From NCBI RefSeq assembly GCF_014170375.1, contig NZ_LZZW01000024.1:124001-188000 (forward strand): DNA of 64,000 bases, read 5' to 3'. Below the pieces are notes generated by a model. It saw only the letters and a program-made list of their open reading frames with translations, searched no databases and was not told where the DNA came from. Shown piece after piece: positions 49,348-57,468 of the stretch (positions are counted from its first letter, which is position 1; every line of letters begins with the position of its first letter). The translations under genes were made by a program, and so were the position numbers. The DNA is from Variovorax sp. UMC13. Its GTDB lineage: Bacteria; Pseudomonadota; Gammaproteobacteria; Burkholderiales; Burkholderiaceae_C.

Positions 49348-49731
49348 ATGTCCGAGACCCACAAGGCAATTCTGCAGAAGGCCAATGCGGCCATCACCCG
49401 AGGCGACTGCGAGGGCTTCCTCGCCCTCTGCACCGAGGACACGACCTGGACCTTCGTCGGCGACAGGACACTGCGCGGCAAGCAGGCCGTGCGCGAGTGG
49501 ATGGCCATCGCCTACAAGGAGCCGCCCCGCTTCGAGGTGCATCGCCTGATCGCCGAGGGCGACGCGCTCGCGGCTCTCGGGGATATCCTGCTGAAGGACG
49601 AAGAAGGCAAGACCAGCCGCCACGCGTATTGCGATGTCTGGCGCTTTCGCGACGGCAAGATGGCCGACCTGCAAGCCTTCGTGATCGAGGCCCGTCTGGA
49701 AGAAGGCGATGAACTCGCGCAAGGGGGCTGA
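49348..49731 (+). CDS. SnoaL-like / NTF2 family protein
   Basis: 127 residues of the nuclear-transport-factor-2/SnoaL-like cone fold (ILQKANAAITRGDCEGFLALC, TWTFVGDRTLRGKQAVREW, YCDVWRFRDGKMADLQAF). Members range from ketosteroid isomerase-like enzymes to ligand-binding proteins. No operon partner. The 152 bases before it hold no clear promoter. Confidence 0.85.
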   Translation: MSETHKAILQKANAAITRGDCEGFLALCTEDTTWTFVGDRTLRGKQAVREWMAIAYKEPPRFEVHRLIAEGDALAALGDILLKDEEGKTSRHAYCDVWRFRDGKMADLQAFVIEARLEEGDELAQGG

Positions 49732-49793
49732 CAACCCGGTACACGCGCCACGCGCCACGCGGCAGGCCCCGGCTCGGCGCGGAAGCGCCCGAC

Positions 49794-50098
49794 TCACTGG
49801 ATGACGGCGAAGAACTGACCCGAGGACCCCCAGCTCATACCGTCATTTGTAATAGCCACATCGATGAAGCAACCGTAGGGGCCCGTCAGTGCCGGCGTAC
49901 CGGAGAGGATGCCGGTGGCGGTGTTCAGACCATGCCAGGTGGCAGATCGCACTGTCCGGCCCGCGCCGCGTAAGACTTGGCATCGAGAAACGGCTCCAGT
50001 TTGAATGGCTGGCTGACGTAGGCAGCCTGGTAGGAATTGCTCGACCCCGAGCCGCCCGTGTTCAGGTAACTGAAGCTCGCAACGCTGACGTTCGCGCG
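49794..50098 (-). pseudogene. Frameshifted remnant of a putative Ig-domain protein
   Basis: Two reading frames join into one protein-like sequence. The upstream frame reads SYQAAYVSQPFKLEPFLDAK and onward to CDLPPGM, then stops. The other frame continues GLNTATGILSGTPALTGPYG and ends WGSSGQFFAVIQ. LPPG-LNTATG-I-SGTP is the typical sequence of a bacterial putative Ig (He_PIG) domain, broken by a one-base indel near 49925-49932. No intact start or signal remains. This remnant accounts for most of the gap 49732-50281; nothing else is seen there. Confidence 0.7.
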
Positions 50099-50281
50099 GC
50101 GCGGCGCCCACACTGCTCGAATGGCGCCTCGTCCGTTTCTTGCGGATGGCATGCGATGCAGACATTCCAGCCAGGAGCACACCGTGGACAGAGAGGCAAG
50201 GGGTGTCCGTTCGACGACCATGACGCAGGTGGCGAGTGGCCTCGGCCCCCCACGCGTATCGGCCCGGTCGGCGGCCCCGCG

Positions 50282-50632
50282 ATGATGCGGAACGGCGAGC
50301 TTCGCGTCCTGGCCACCTTCATCGGCTGGCGCGGGCTGCCGTGGGTCGCACTGGCCAGCAACAGCCTGAATCCGGTCTTTCGCCTTGAAAGCGGGCAGTT
50401 GGTGTTCCGCGTGCTGCGCCTGCGGCAGCGGCCTCATGCGGAGGTGCGCGAAGTCGATGTGCGCTCGACCCACGGCACCTTCAATCTGATCTTCACGTTC
50501 CGCGACGCGCGCCTGACCTTCGTGGGCAACGTCGGCACCGCCGCCCGCGGCGCGGCCGCCTTGGCACGGCTGCCCGCCAGCGTCCCTCTGTCCGAGCGTG
50601 CGCGTGCTGCGCTGCAGCCGCCACCGGCTTGA
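50282..50632 (+). CDS. Hypothetical protein
   Basis: 116 residues from ATG 50282 (a second ATG follows at 50285). Beta-strand-rich sequence with a balanced hydrophobic pattern (RVLATFIGWRGLPWVALASN, FNLIFTFRDARLTFVGNVG) and a C-terminal helix. No family recognised. Codon use is like that of neighbouring genes, supporting a real gene. Isolated, and convergent with the cyd operon. Confidence 0.6.
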   Translation: MMRNGELRVLATFIGWRGLPWVALASNSLNPVFRLESGQLVFRVLRLRQRPHAEVREVDVRSTHGTFNLIFTFRDARLTFVGNVGTAARGAAALARLPASVPLSERARAALQPPPA

Positions 50633-50651
50633 CCGGTCCGTCAACAGCCGG

Positions 50652-50801
50652 CTACAAGCGCTCCTGATTCCGGGACGGTTCAGGCGTCTCGAACTTGTCG
50701 CGGCGAATCGCTTCGTCGTCCATCAGCTCGTACCACATCGCATTGAGCACCGCGAAGGTGGCTGCCAGCGGCAGCCCCAGGATCCAGGCGAAGTACCACA
50801 T
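50652..50801 (-). CDS. cydX: Cytochrome bd oxidase small subunit CydX
   Basis: 49 residues beginning MWYFAWILGLPLAATFAVLN, with a single transmembrane helix followed by a charged tail (MDDEAIRRDKFETPEPSRNQ). The N-terminal MWYFAWILG is shared with E. coli CydX (37 residues), and Glu25 falls at the same position as its conserved Glu25. CydX stabilises the haem centres of CydAB. It is the last gene of cydDCABX, separated from cydB by 152 bases that contain a repeat. Confidence 0.93.
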   Translation of the reverse strand: MWYFAWILGLPLAATFAVLNAMWYELMDDEAIRRDKFETPEPSRNQERL

Positions 50802-50844
50802 CTGTCAGTCCTTTCCGAACCTCTCGGTTCTCGTTGCATTCCAT

Positions 50845-50954
50845 CGGGGGTGGGCCAGTGACACCGCGGAACCGGCTTTGCCGGGCCGCTGGTGTCGCCC
50901 CCTCGAGGGGGAAGCCGAAGCGACACGCAGTGCGCGAGGCCTCGGGGGTGGGCC
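50845..50954. repeat. Direct-repeat-flanked palindromic element between cydB and cydX
   Basis: Bounded by 12-bp direct repeats CGGGGGTGGGCC (50845-50856 and 50943-50954). It contains a hairpin CCGGCTTTGCCGG and the perfect 14-bp palindrome CCCCCTCGAGGGGG (50898-50911). The GACACCGCGGAACCGGCTTTGC and CCCCCTCGAGGGGG blocks resemble a dispersed intergenic repeat I recall from Comamonadaceae genomes. The right copy of the repeat reaches the cydB stop codon. Confidence 0.75.
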
Positions 50955-52108
50955 TAGTACGCGTGTCCGCGCTCATCTCGAATGGCTTCGGCATCCACCT
51001 TGCCCCACAGCACGTGGTAGACCCAGGTGGTGTAGGCCACGATGATCGGCAGGAAGATCGCGGTCGCGACCAGCATGTTGAACAGCGTCAGGTGGCTCGA
51101 GGACGAGTCCCACACCATCAGGCTGGCGCGCGGGTCAATCGACGAGGGCAGGATGAAGGGGAACATCGACGCGCCCACGCTGAGCACGATGCCCGCGATC
51201 GACAGGCCGCTGGCCAACAGCGTGGCCACCTCGCGCCGCAGGCGCAGGCCGATCAGCGCCAGCAATGCGCCCGCGAGACCCAGCACCGGTGCCGCCCACA
51301 GCCAGGGCTTGGCCGCGTAGTTGAGGAACCAGGCGCCGGCGTGCAGTTCGGCGGTCTTGAGCATCGGGTTCGACGGGCCGGTGGTCGGCAGCGCGCTGGT
51401 CACGCGGTAACCGTCGATCCAGGTCCAGAGCGCGAAGCCGGCCAGCGTGTAGAGCAGCAGCGTGGCGATGGCGGCCCAGCTGCCGTAAGTGCGTGCGCGT
51501 TCGGCCACGGCGCTGTCGGTCTTGAGCTGCAGCCAGGCCGCGCCGTGCATCAGCATCATCGCGACCGACACCAGGCCGCACAGCAGCGCGAAGGGGTTCA
51601 GCAGGCCGAAGAACGTGCCGTCGTAGAAGATGCGCATGTCGCTGGCAAAACGGAAGGGCACGCCCTGCAGCACGTTGCCCACGGCCACGCCGTAGATCAG
51701 CGCCGGCACCAGGCCGCTGGCGAACAGCACCGCGTCCCAGCGCGCGCGCCAGGCCGGCTCCTCGCGCTTGCTGCGGAACTTGAAGGCCACGGGCCGCAGG
51801 ATCAGCGCGACCAGGATCACGAACATCGCGAGGTAGAAGCCCGAGAAGGACACCGCGTAGAGCTGCGGCCAGGCCGCGAAAACCGCCCCGCCGCCCAGGA
51901 TCAGCCAGACCTGGTTGCCTTCCCAGACCGGGCCGACGCTGTTGATGATCACGCGGCGCTCGTTGTCGTTGCGCCCCGCGAAGGGCAGCAGCATGCCGGC
52001 GCCGAGGTCGAAGCCGTCGGTGACCGCATAGGCGACCAGCAGCACGCCGATCAGCAGCCACCAGACCATGCGCAGGGTTTCGTAGGAGATCAGTTCGTTC
52101 AGGACCAT
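50954..52108 (-). CDS. cydB: Cytochrome d ubiquinol oxidase subunit II
   Basis: 384 residues, about nine transmembrane segments, with the family motif GFDLGAGMLLPF near residue 31. CydB pairs with CydA to form the high-affinity, proton-motive-force-generating terminal oxidase, which resists cyanide and nitric oxide. It follows cydA by 16 bases. The stop lies in the right copy of a 12-bp repeat. Confidence 0.97.
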   Translation of the reverse strand: MVLNELISYETLRMVWWLLIGVLLVAYAVTDGFDLGAGMLLPFAGRNDNERRVIINSVGPVWEGNQVWLILGGGAVFAAWPQLYAVSFSGFYLAMFVILVALILRPVAFKFRSKREEPAWRARWDAVLFASGLVPALIYGVAVGNVLQGVPFRFASDMRIFYDGTFFGLLNPFALLCGLVSVAMMLMHGAAWLQLKTDSAVAERARTYGSWAAIATLLLYTLAGFALWTWIDGYRVTSALPTTGPSNPMLKTAELHAGAWFLNYAAKPWLWAAPVLGLAGALLALIGLRLRREVATLLASGLSIAGIVLSVGASMFPFILPSSIDPRASLMVWDSSSSHLTLFNMLVATAIFLPIIVAYTTWVYHVLWGKVDAEAIRDERGHAY

Positions 52109-52124
52109 GGTGTGTGCTCCTCGG

Positions 52125-53738
52125 TTATTCGGCGGCGCCGGTCAGGGGGCGCGGCGAGGCGCGCAGCTCGGGTGCGGCACCGGCGCGGTAGAGCGCGGGC
52201 GGCGGCACGGGATGCTCCTCGGGCCCCTTGCGGATGGCCTTGAGCATCAGCTTCATCTCGATCACGAACAGCGTGGTGTAGATCGCCACGAAGCCCACGA
52301 TGGTGATCAGCAAGGTGGTCACGCCCAGGTTCGACACCGCCACGGCCGTTGGCAGCACGCCTTCGATCACCCAGGGCTGGCGGCCGACCTCGGCCACGAT
52401 CCAGCCGCACTCGGCGGCGATCCACGGCAGCGGGATCGCGAACACCGCGACCTTGAGCAGCCACGGGTGCGCATCGAGCCGGCGCCGCGTCGACAGCACG
52501 AAGAAGGTGGCGGTGAGCAGGATGAAGAACATGCCCAGCCCGACCATGATGCGGAAGGACCAGTAGAGCGGCGCCACCGCGGGGACCGTGTCCCAGGCGG
52601 CCTTCTGGATCTGCTCGGGCGTGGCCTGGCGCGGGTCGTCGACATAGCGCTTGAGCAGCAAGGCGTAGCCCATCGACTGTCCGTTGGCCTCGAAGGCCTC
52701 GCGCGCGGCGGCCGGCACCGCGGCATCGCTGCCGGCCGCGCGGATGGTCTGCAGCGCGTCGTAGGCCTTGATGCCCGCGTGGATATGCTCCTCGGCGCGC
52801 TCGACCAGTTCCTCGATGCCGGGGATCACGGTGTCGAGCGAGCGGGTGCCGATCAGGCCCATCACGGCCGGGATGTGGATCGCATAGTGCGTCTCGCGCG
52901 CGGCCTGGTCGGGGAAGCCGAAGGCGGTGAAGGCGGCCGGCGCGGGCTCGGTCTTCCACATGGCCTCGATCGAGGCCAGCTTCATCTTCTGGTGCTCGGT
53001 CGAGAGGTAGCCGCTCTCGTCGCCCAGCACCACCACCGACAGCGAGGCCGCGAGGCCGAAGGACGCGGCCACGGTCATCGAGCGCTTGGCGAGTTCCAGG
53101 TGCCGGCCCTTGAGCACATACCAGGCCGACACGCCCAGCACGAAGATCGCCGCCACCGTGTAGCCGGCCGACACCGTGTGCACGAACTTGGCCTGCGCCA
53201 CCGGGTTGGTCAGCACGGCGAAGAAATCGGTGACCTCCATGCGCATGGTCTGCGGGTTGAAGGCCGAGCCCACCGGGTTCTGCATCCAGCCGTTGGCGAT
53301 CAGGATCCACAGCGCCGAGAAGTTGGAGCCGATGGCCACGGCCCATGTGGTCATCAGATGGCCGACCTTGCTGAGCTTGTCCCAGCCGAAGAAGAACAGG
53401 CCGACGAAGGTGGCTTCGAGGAAGAAGGCCATCAGGCCTTCGATGGCCAGCGGCGCGCCGAAGACGTCGCCCACGTAGTGGCTGTAGTAGCTCCAGTTCA
53501 TGCCGAACTGGAACTCCATCACGATGCCGGTGGCCACGCCCATCGCGAAGTTGATGCCGAAGAGCACGCCCCAGAACTTGGTCATGTCGCGCCAGACCGT
53601 GCGCCCGGTCATCACGTAGACCGTCTCCATGATGGCGACGATCACCGCGAGACCGATGGTCAGCGGCACGAAAAGGAAGTGGTACAGCGCCGTGAGGGCG
53701 AACTGCAATCGGGAGAGAGCGACGATGTCGAGGTCCAT
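52125..53738 (-). CDS. cydA: Cytochrome d ubiquinol oxidase subunit I
   Basis: 537 residues, about nine transmembrane segments. His20 (LYHFLF) corresponds to haem ligand His19 of E. coli; a conserved His lies in AKFVHTVSAGY, and the Met ligand is in FRIMVGLGM. The periplasmic Q-loop (GYLSTEHQKMKLASIEAMW onward) is long, so this is the L-subfamily of bd oxidases. The conserved GRQPWVIEGVLPT quinol-side segment is near residue 440. Confidence 0.97.
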   Translation of the reverse strand: MDLDIVALSRLQFALTALYHFLFVPLTIGLAVIVAIMETVYVMTGRTVWRDMTKFWGVLFGINFAMGVATGIVMEFQFGMNWSYYSHYVGDVFGAPLAIEGLMAFFLEATFVGLFFFGWDKLSKVGHLMTTWAVAIGSNFSALWILIANGWMQNPVGSAFNPQTMRMEVTDFFAVLTNPVAQAKFVHTVSAGYTVAAIFVLGVSAWYVLKGRHLELAKRSMTVAASFGLAASLSVVVLGDESGYLSTEHQKMKLASIEAMWKTEPAPAAFTAFGFPDQAARETHYAIHIPAVMGLIGTRSLDTVIPGIEELVERAEEHIHAGIKAYDALQTIRAAGSDAAVPAAAREAFEANGQSMGYALLLKRYVDDPRQATPEQIQKAAWDTVPAVAPLYWSFRIMVGLGMFFILLTATFFVLSTRRRLDAHPWLLKVAVFAIPLPWIAAECGWIVAEVGRQPWVIEGVLPTAVAVSNLGVTTLLITIVGFVAIYTTLFVIEMKLMLKAIRKGPEEHPVPPPALYRAGAAPELRASPRPLTGAAE

Positions 53739-53786
53739 GGGGAGGTTCCTTTCGTTTCTTCTTCGGTCGTGGCGTCGTGTGTGGCG

Positions 53787-55535
53787 TCAGTCGGGGCGCA
53801 GGGTGCGCAGCGCGGCCTCGAAGGCCGGGGTGCCGCGCGCGAGCTCGGCCGTGAGGCGGCCGTCGTCGAGGCACAGCAGCCGGTCGGCCAGCGCGGCCTC
53901 GCGGCGCAGGTGGGTGGCGATCAGCAGCGTGCGGCCCGTCGCCGCGGCGGCCAGGCGCTGCAGCACGTCGTGGGCCGTGGCGGTGTCGAGCGCTTCGGTG
54001 GCCTCGTCCAGCAGCCAGAAGGAGGCGTCGCGCAGCAGCAGCCGCGCGAGCGCGAGCCGGCGCAGCTGGCCGCCCGACAGGCCCAGCCCGCCCTCGCCCA
54101 GCGCGGTGTCGAGCCCGACCGCGGTGGCGCGCACCTCGGCCGCCAGGCCCGCGGCCTCGAGCACCGACCAGAGCCGCGCATCGTCGGCCGAAGGGTCGGC
54201 CAGCCGCAGGTTGTCGCGCAGGTCGTCCTGGAACAGCTCGGTGCGCTGCGTGAGCAGGCAGTGCGGCGGCACGCGCAGTTCGCCCTGCGTGGGCGCGAGT
54301 TCGCCGGCCAGCACCGAGAGCAGCGTGGACTTGCCAGCGCCGCTGGGGCCGATCAGCGCCACGCGCTCGCCGGGCGCGATCGTGAAAGAGAGGCCGTGCA
54401 ACGCCTGCACCGCGCTGCCTTCGTAGCCCGCGACGATGTCGTGCAGGCGGACGTCCTCGGAGGCGGCGGCCGGCACCGGTGGCGCGCTGTCGTGCATGCG
54501 CGGCGCGAGGCGGCGCACCGCGAGCCAGGTGCGGCCGGCCTCGAGTGCGCCGCGGCGCAAGGCGGCGAAGGGCTCCGTGGCCGTGAGCGCCAGCAGCAGG
54601 GCCAGCGCCGCGGCCGGCGCGCCGATCGCGCCCTCGCCCGCCAGCGCGCCCACCCCCAGCAGCACCGCGACCAGGGTCAGCGTGCCCGCCAAGCCATAGC
54701 CCATGCCGGCGCGCAGTTCGAGGCGGTTGAGCGCCAGGTCGGCGCGCGCGAGCCGGCGGTCGGCCGCGGCCAATGCCTCGCATTGCGCATCGAGCCGGCC
54801 CGCCATCGCGAGCTCGGTCTGGCCGGCCACGAGGTCGACCGCGCGGGCACGCAAGGCTTCCATCGCCTGGGCGCGCCGCATCGCATGCGGCTTGGCGCGC
54901 TGCGCCACGACCCAGGCCATGCCCCAGCCGAAGGCGATCAGCCAGCCGGTCAGCGCCACGCCCATGCCGATGTGCATGAAGCCCAGCACCGTGCCCGCCA
55001 GCAGCGCCGCGCCGAGGGCCGCGAGGGCCGGCACGATCAGGCGCAGGTAGAGCGATTCGAGCGCGTCGATGTCGGCCGTGAGCCGGAACAGCAGCCGGGC
55101 CGGCCGGGCCTGCAGCCGCCGCGCCGCCTCGGGCCGGGCCCAGCCGCGGAACAGGCGTTCGCGCAGGTCGGCCAGCGCGGCGAAGGTGGCGTCGTGCGTC
55201 ACCAGGCGCTCGCCGTAGCGCGCGCCGGTGCGGCCCAGCGCCAGCAGCCGGATGCCGGCCGAGGGCGCGAACACGTCGAACACCAGCGCGGTGCTGGCGC
55301 TCAGGCCGGCCAGCGCGGTGGCGGTGATGAACCAGCCCGACAGGCCCAGCAGCGCCATGCCCATCAGCACGGTGAGCGCGGCCAGCGCGGCGCCCAGCGC
55401 GAGCCGGCGCGGGGCGGTGGCGAGCAAGGGGCGCAGGACGGTGCGCAACTCGCTGGCGGCACGGCTCGGCGGCACGACCCGTCCGCGGAAACCGGGGCGG
55501 CGACGACGCGTCTTCAGGGGAATGCTCGTGCTCAT
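53787..55535 (-). CDS. cydC: Thiol reductant ABC exporter subunit CydC
   Basis: 582 residues: six transmembrane segments, then an ABC ATPase domain (Walker A GPSGAGKST near residue 385, signature LSGGQ, Walker B LLDEATEALD). CydDC exports glutathione/cysteine and is needed to assemble cytochrome bd. The N-terminus carries an extra Arg-rich stretch (LKTRRRRPGFRGR). It overlaps cydD by four bases (ATGA). Confidence 0.95.
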   Translation of the reverse strand: MSTSIPLKTRRRRPGFRGRVVPPSRAASELRTVLRPLLATAPRRLALGAALAALTVLMGMALLGLSGWFITATALAGLSASTALVFDVFAPSAGIRLLALGRTGARYGERLVTHDATFAALADLRERLFRGWARPEAARRLQARPARLLFRLTADIDALESLYLRLIVPALAALGAALLAGTVLGFMHIGMGVALTGWLIAFGWGMAWVVAQRAKPHAMRRAQAMEALRARAVDLVAGQTELAMAGRLDAQCEALAAADRRLARADLALNRLELRAGMGYGLAGTLTLVAVLLGVGALAGEGAIGAPAAALALLLALTATEPFAALRRGALEAGRTWLAVRRLAPRMHDSAPPVPAAASEDVRLHDIVAGYEGSAVQALHGLSFTIAPGERVALIGPSGAGKSTLLSVLAGELAPTQGELRVPPHCLLTQRTELFQDDLRDNLRLADPSADDARLWSVLEAAGLAAEVRATAVGLDTALGEGGLGLSGGQLRRLALARLLLRDASFWLLDEATEALDTATAHDVLQRLAAAATGRTLLIATHLRREAALADRLLCLDDGRLTAELARGTPAFEAALRTLRPD

Positions 55536-57229
55536 AGCTGAATGACGCGGTTCATGCGCGCGGCCAGGACGGGGTCGTGCGTCACGGCGATCAACGTCTT
55601 GCCGTGCGCCAGTTCCATCAGGGCATCCGCCACGCGCTCGGCCGTTTCGCAGTCGAGGTGCGCGGTGGGCTCGTCGACCAGCAGCAGGTCGGCCGCGGGC
55701 TGGGCCGCGATGCGCGCCAGCGCGAGCCGCACGGCCTCGCCGCCCGACAGGCCGCTGCCGCCTTCGCCCAGCGCGGTGGCGGGATGGGCCTGCGCCACGC
55801 CGCCCAGGGCGGCGAAGCGCATCGCCTGTTCGACCTGCGGGCCGTGCACGCCCTCGCGCCCCAGCGCCACGTTGGCTTGCACCGATCCCGCGAACACATG
55901 GGGGCGCTGGCCCATCCAGCCGATGCGGCGGCGCAGGCCGGCGGCGCTCGCGTCGTCCAGCGCGACGCCGCCGATGGCGATCTCACCCGAATCGGCCGGC
56001 ACCAGGCCCGCGATCAGGCTCAGCAGCGCGGTCTTGCCGGCGCCGCTCGCGCCCATCAGCGCGACGTGTTCGCCGGGCGCGATGCGCAGGTCGAAGCCTT
56101 GCAGCACCGGCGCTTCGCCGGCATGGCCGAAGTGCAGGTCGCTGATCCGGACCGAGGGTGCGCCGACGCGCTCGCCCACGGCCGCCTCGCCCTGTGCGCC
56201 CGGCAGCGGCACGCCGCCCTCGGCCAGCCCGTCGAGCGCGTCGAGCGCCGCCTCGCCAGCCGCGCGGTCGTGCCACACGGCCGACAGCTCGCGCAGCGGC
56301 TCGTAGAAGGCCGGCGCCAGCAGCAGCACGAACAGACCTTCGCCCAGCGTGAGGCGCGTGCCCCAGCTGCCGAATTCCAGCGTGCCCAGCAGATGGAAGC
56401 CGACATAGACCGCGACCATCGCCACGCCCAGCGCAGCGAACAGCTCCAGCACCGCGGACGACAGGAAGGCGATGCGCAGCACGGCCATGGTGCGGCGACG
56501 CAGCGACTGCGCGGCCTCGCCCAGCCGGCGCGCGGTGGCGTCGACCGCGCCCAGCGCGCGCAGCGTGGCCAGACCGCGCAGCCGGTCGAGCAGGAAGGCG
56601 TTCATGCCGCCCATCGCCACCATCTGCTCGCGGCTCGCGGCCTGCGCGCGCCAGCCCACGATGGCCATGAACAGCGGGATCAGCGGGGCCGTGACCAGCA
56701 GGACCAGCGCCGCCACCCAGGAGAACCAGGCCACCAGCGGCAGGATGCACAAGGGCACCAGCACCGCGCGCCAGCGCGCGGGCTGGTAGCGCGCCAAGTA
56801 GGGCACCACCGCCTCGGCCTGCTCGGCGATCGCGCTGGCCGCCAGGCCCGAGGCCGGCCGGCGCGCATCGAGCGGCGAGCGGGCCGCCAGCGCGCGCGCC
56901 ACCTGCGCGCGCAAGGCCGAGAGCTGGGTCCGCACCTCGGCGAACACGCGGCGCGCGCCCCAGGCCTCACAGGCCGCGCGCGCCACGCCCAGCAGCAACA
57001 CGCCCAGCGCCGGCAGCCACACCGCGGCCATGCCCTCGCCCGCGCCCAGCCCCTGCACCGCCCAGGCCAGCAGGCCCGCCTGCGGCAACCAGAACAGCGC
57101 CGCGGCGCCCTGCACCAGGCTGCCGAGGCCCGGGGCCGCCAGGGCGCGCAAGGCATCGGTCGACCGGCCGACGGCCTCGGGCGATGGCGTGGTGTGGGAA
57201 GGCGACGAAGACATCTTTGTGGGATTCAT
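55532..57229 (-). CDS. cydD: Thiol reductant ABC exporter subunit CydD
   Basis: 565 residues: six transmembrane segments, then an ABC ATPase with Walker A GASGAGKTA (Ala in place of the usual Ser/Thr), signature LSGGE and Walker B LLLVDEPTAHLD. Partner of CydC. First gene of cydDCABX. The start ATG lies just downstream (in transcription) of palindromes at 57234-57264. Confidence 0.94.
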   Translation of the reverse strand: MNPTKMSSSPSHTTPSPEAVGRSTDALRALAAPGLGSLVQGAAALFWLPQAGLLAWAVQGLGAGEGMAAVWLPALGVLLLGVARAACEAWGARRVFAEVRTQLSALRAQVARALAARSPLDARRPASGLAASAIAEQAEAVVPYLARYQPARWRAVLVPLCILPLVAWFSWVAALVLLVTAPLIPLFMAIVGWRAQAASREQMVAMGGMNAFLLDRLRGLATLRALGAVDATARRLGEAAQSLRRRTMAVLRIAFLSSAVLELFAALGVAMVAVYVGFHLLGTLEFGSWGTRLTLGEGLFVLLLAPAFYEPLRELSAVWHDRAAGEAALDALDGLAEGGVPLPGAQGEAAVGERVGAPSVRISDLHFGHAGEAPVLQGFDLRIAPGEHVALMGASGAGKTALLSLIAGLVPADSGEIAIGGVALDDASAAGLRRRIGWMGQRPHVFAGSVQANVALGREGVHGPQVEQAMRFAALGGVAQAHPATALGEGGSGLSGGEAVRLALARIAAQPAADLLLVDEPTAHLDCETAERVADALMELAHGKTLIAVTHDPVLAARMNRVIQL

Positions 57230-57233
57230 GTAA

Positions 57234-57264
57234 TTTCAGTATTTACTGAAACTTCCTGAAGTTT
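57234..57264. promoter_or_regulatory. Overlapping palindromes, candidate operator of cydDCABX
   Basis: TTTCAGTA-TT-TACTGAAA (57234-57251) is a perfect 8-bp-arm palindrome. It overlaps AAACTTC-CT-GAAGTTT (57249-57264), a perfect 7-bp-arm palindrome. They end five bases before the cydD ATG and probably cover the promoter. Similar TTTCAG and ACTTC/GAAG blocks precede the GbsR/MarR gene (48555-48578). The rest of the gap to 57468 shows nothing clear. Confidence 0.6.
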
Positions 57265-57468
57265 AAAGGATGTGCGCTGCGTTTGCACGGCGCATGATGA
57301 CCGCGATACGTGAAATGGCCAAAGACAGGCGCGCGCGGCTGCGCGGCCACGGGCTCTCGCGAGGTGGCGGCGGGGTCGCAGCAAGGGATTTTTTCGAGCG
57401 GCGCTGGACGCGCCGTCGTTCACCGCCCAGGCACTGGGCGGGGGGTCAGCCGGCCGAGAGGAAGCGGA

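Noticed and set aside
52107-55541. Open frame of 1144 codons on the plus strand
   Set aside because: It lies opposite cydA and cydC and reads as a His/Arg/Gln/Gly-rich shadow typical of GC-rich DNA; no domain or signal fits it.
57230-57300. FNR/ANR site at the cytochrome bd operon
   Set aside because: No TTGAT-N4-ATCAA-like sequence is present; only the palindromes described.
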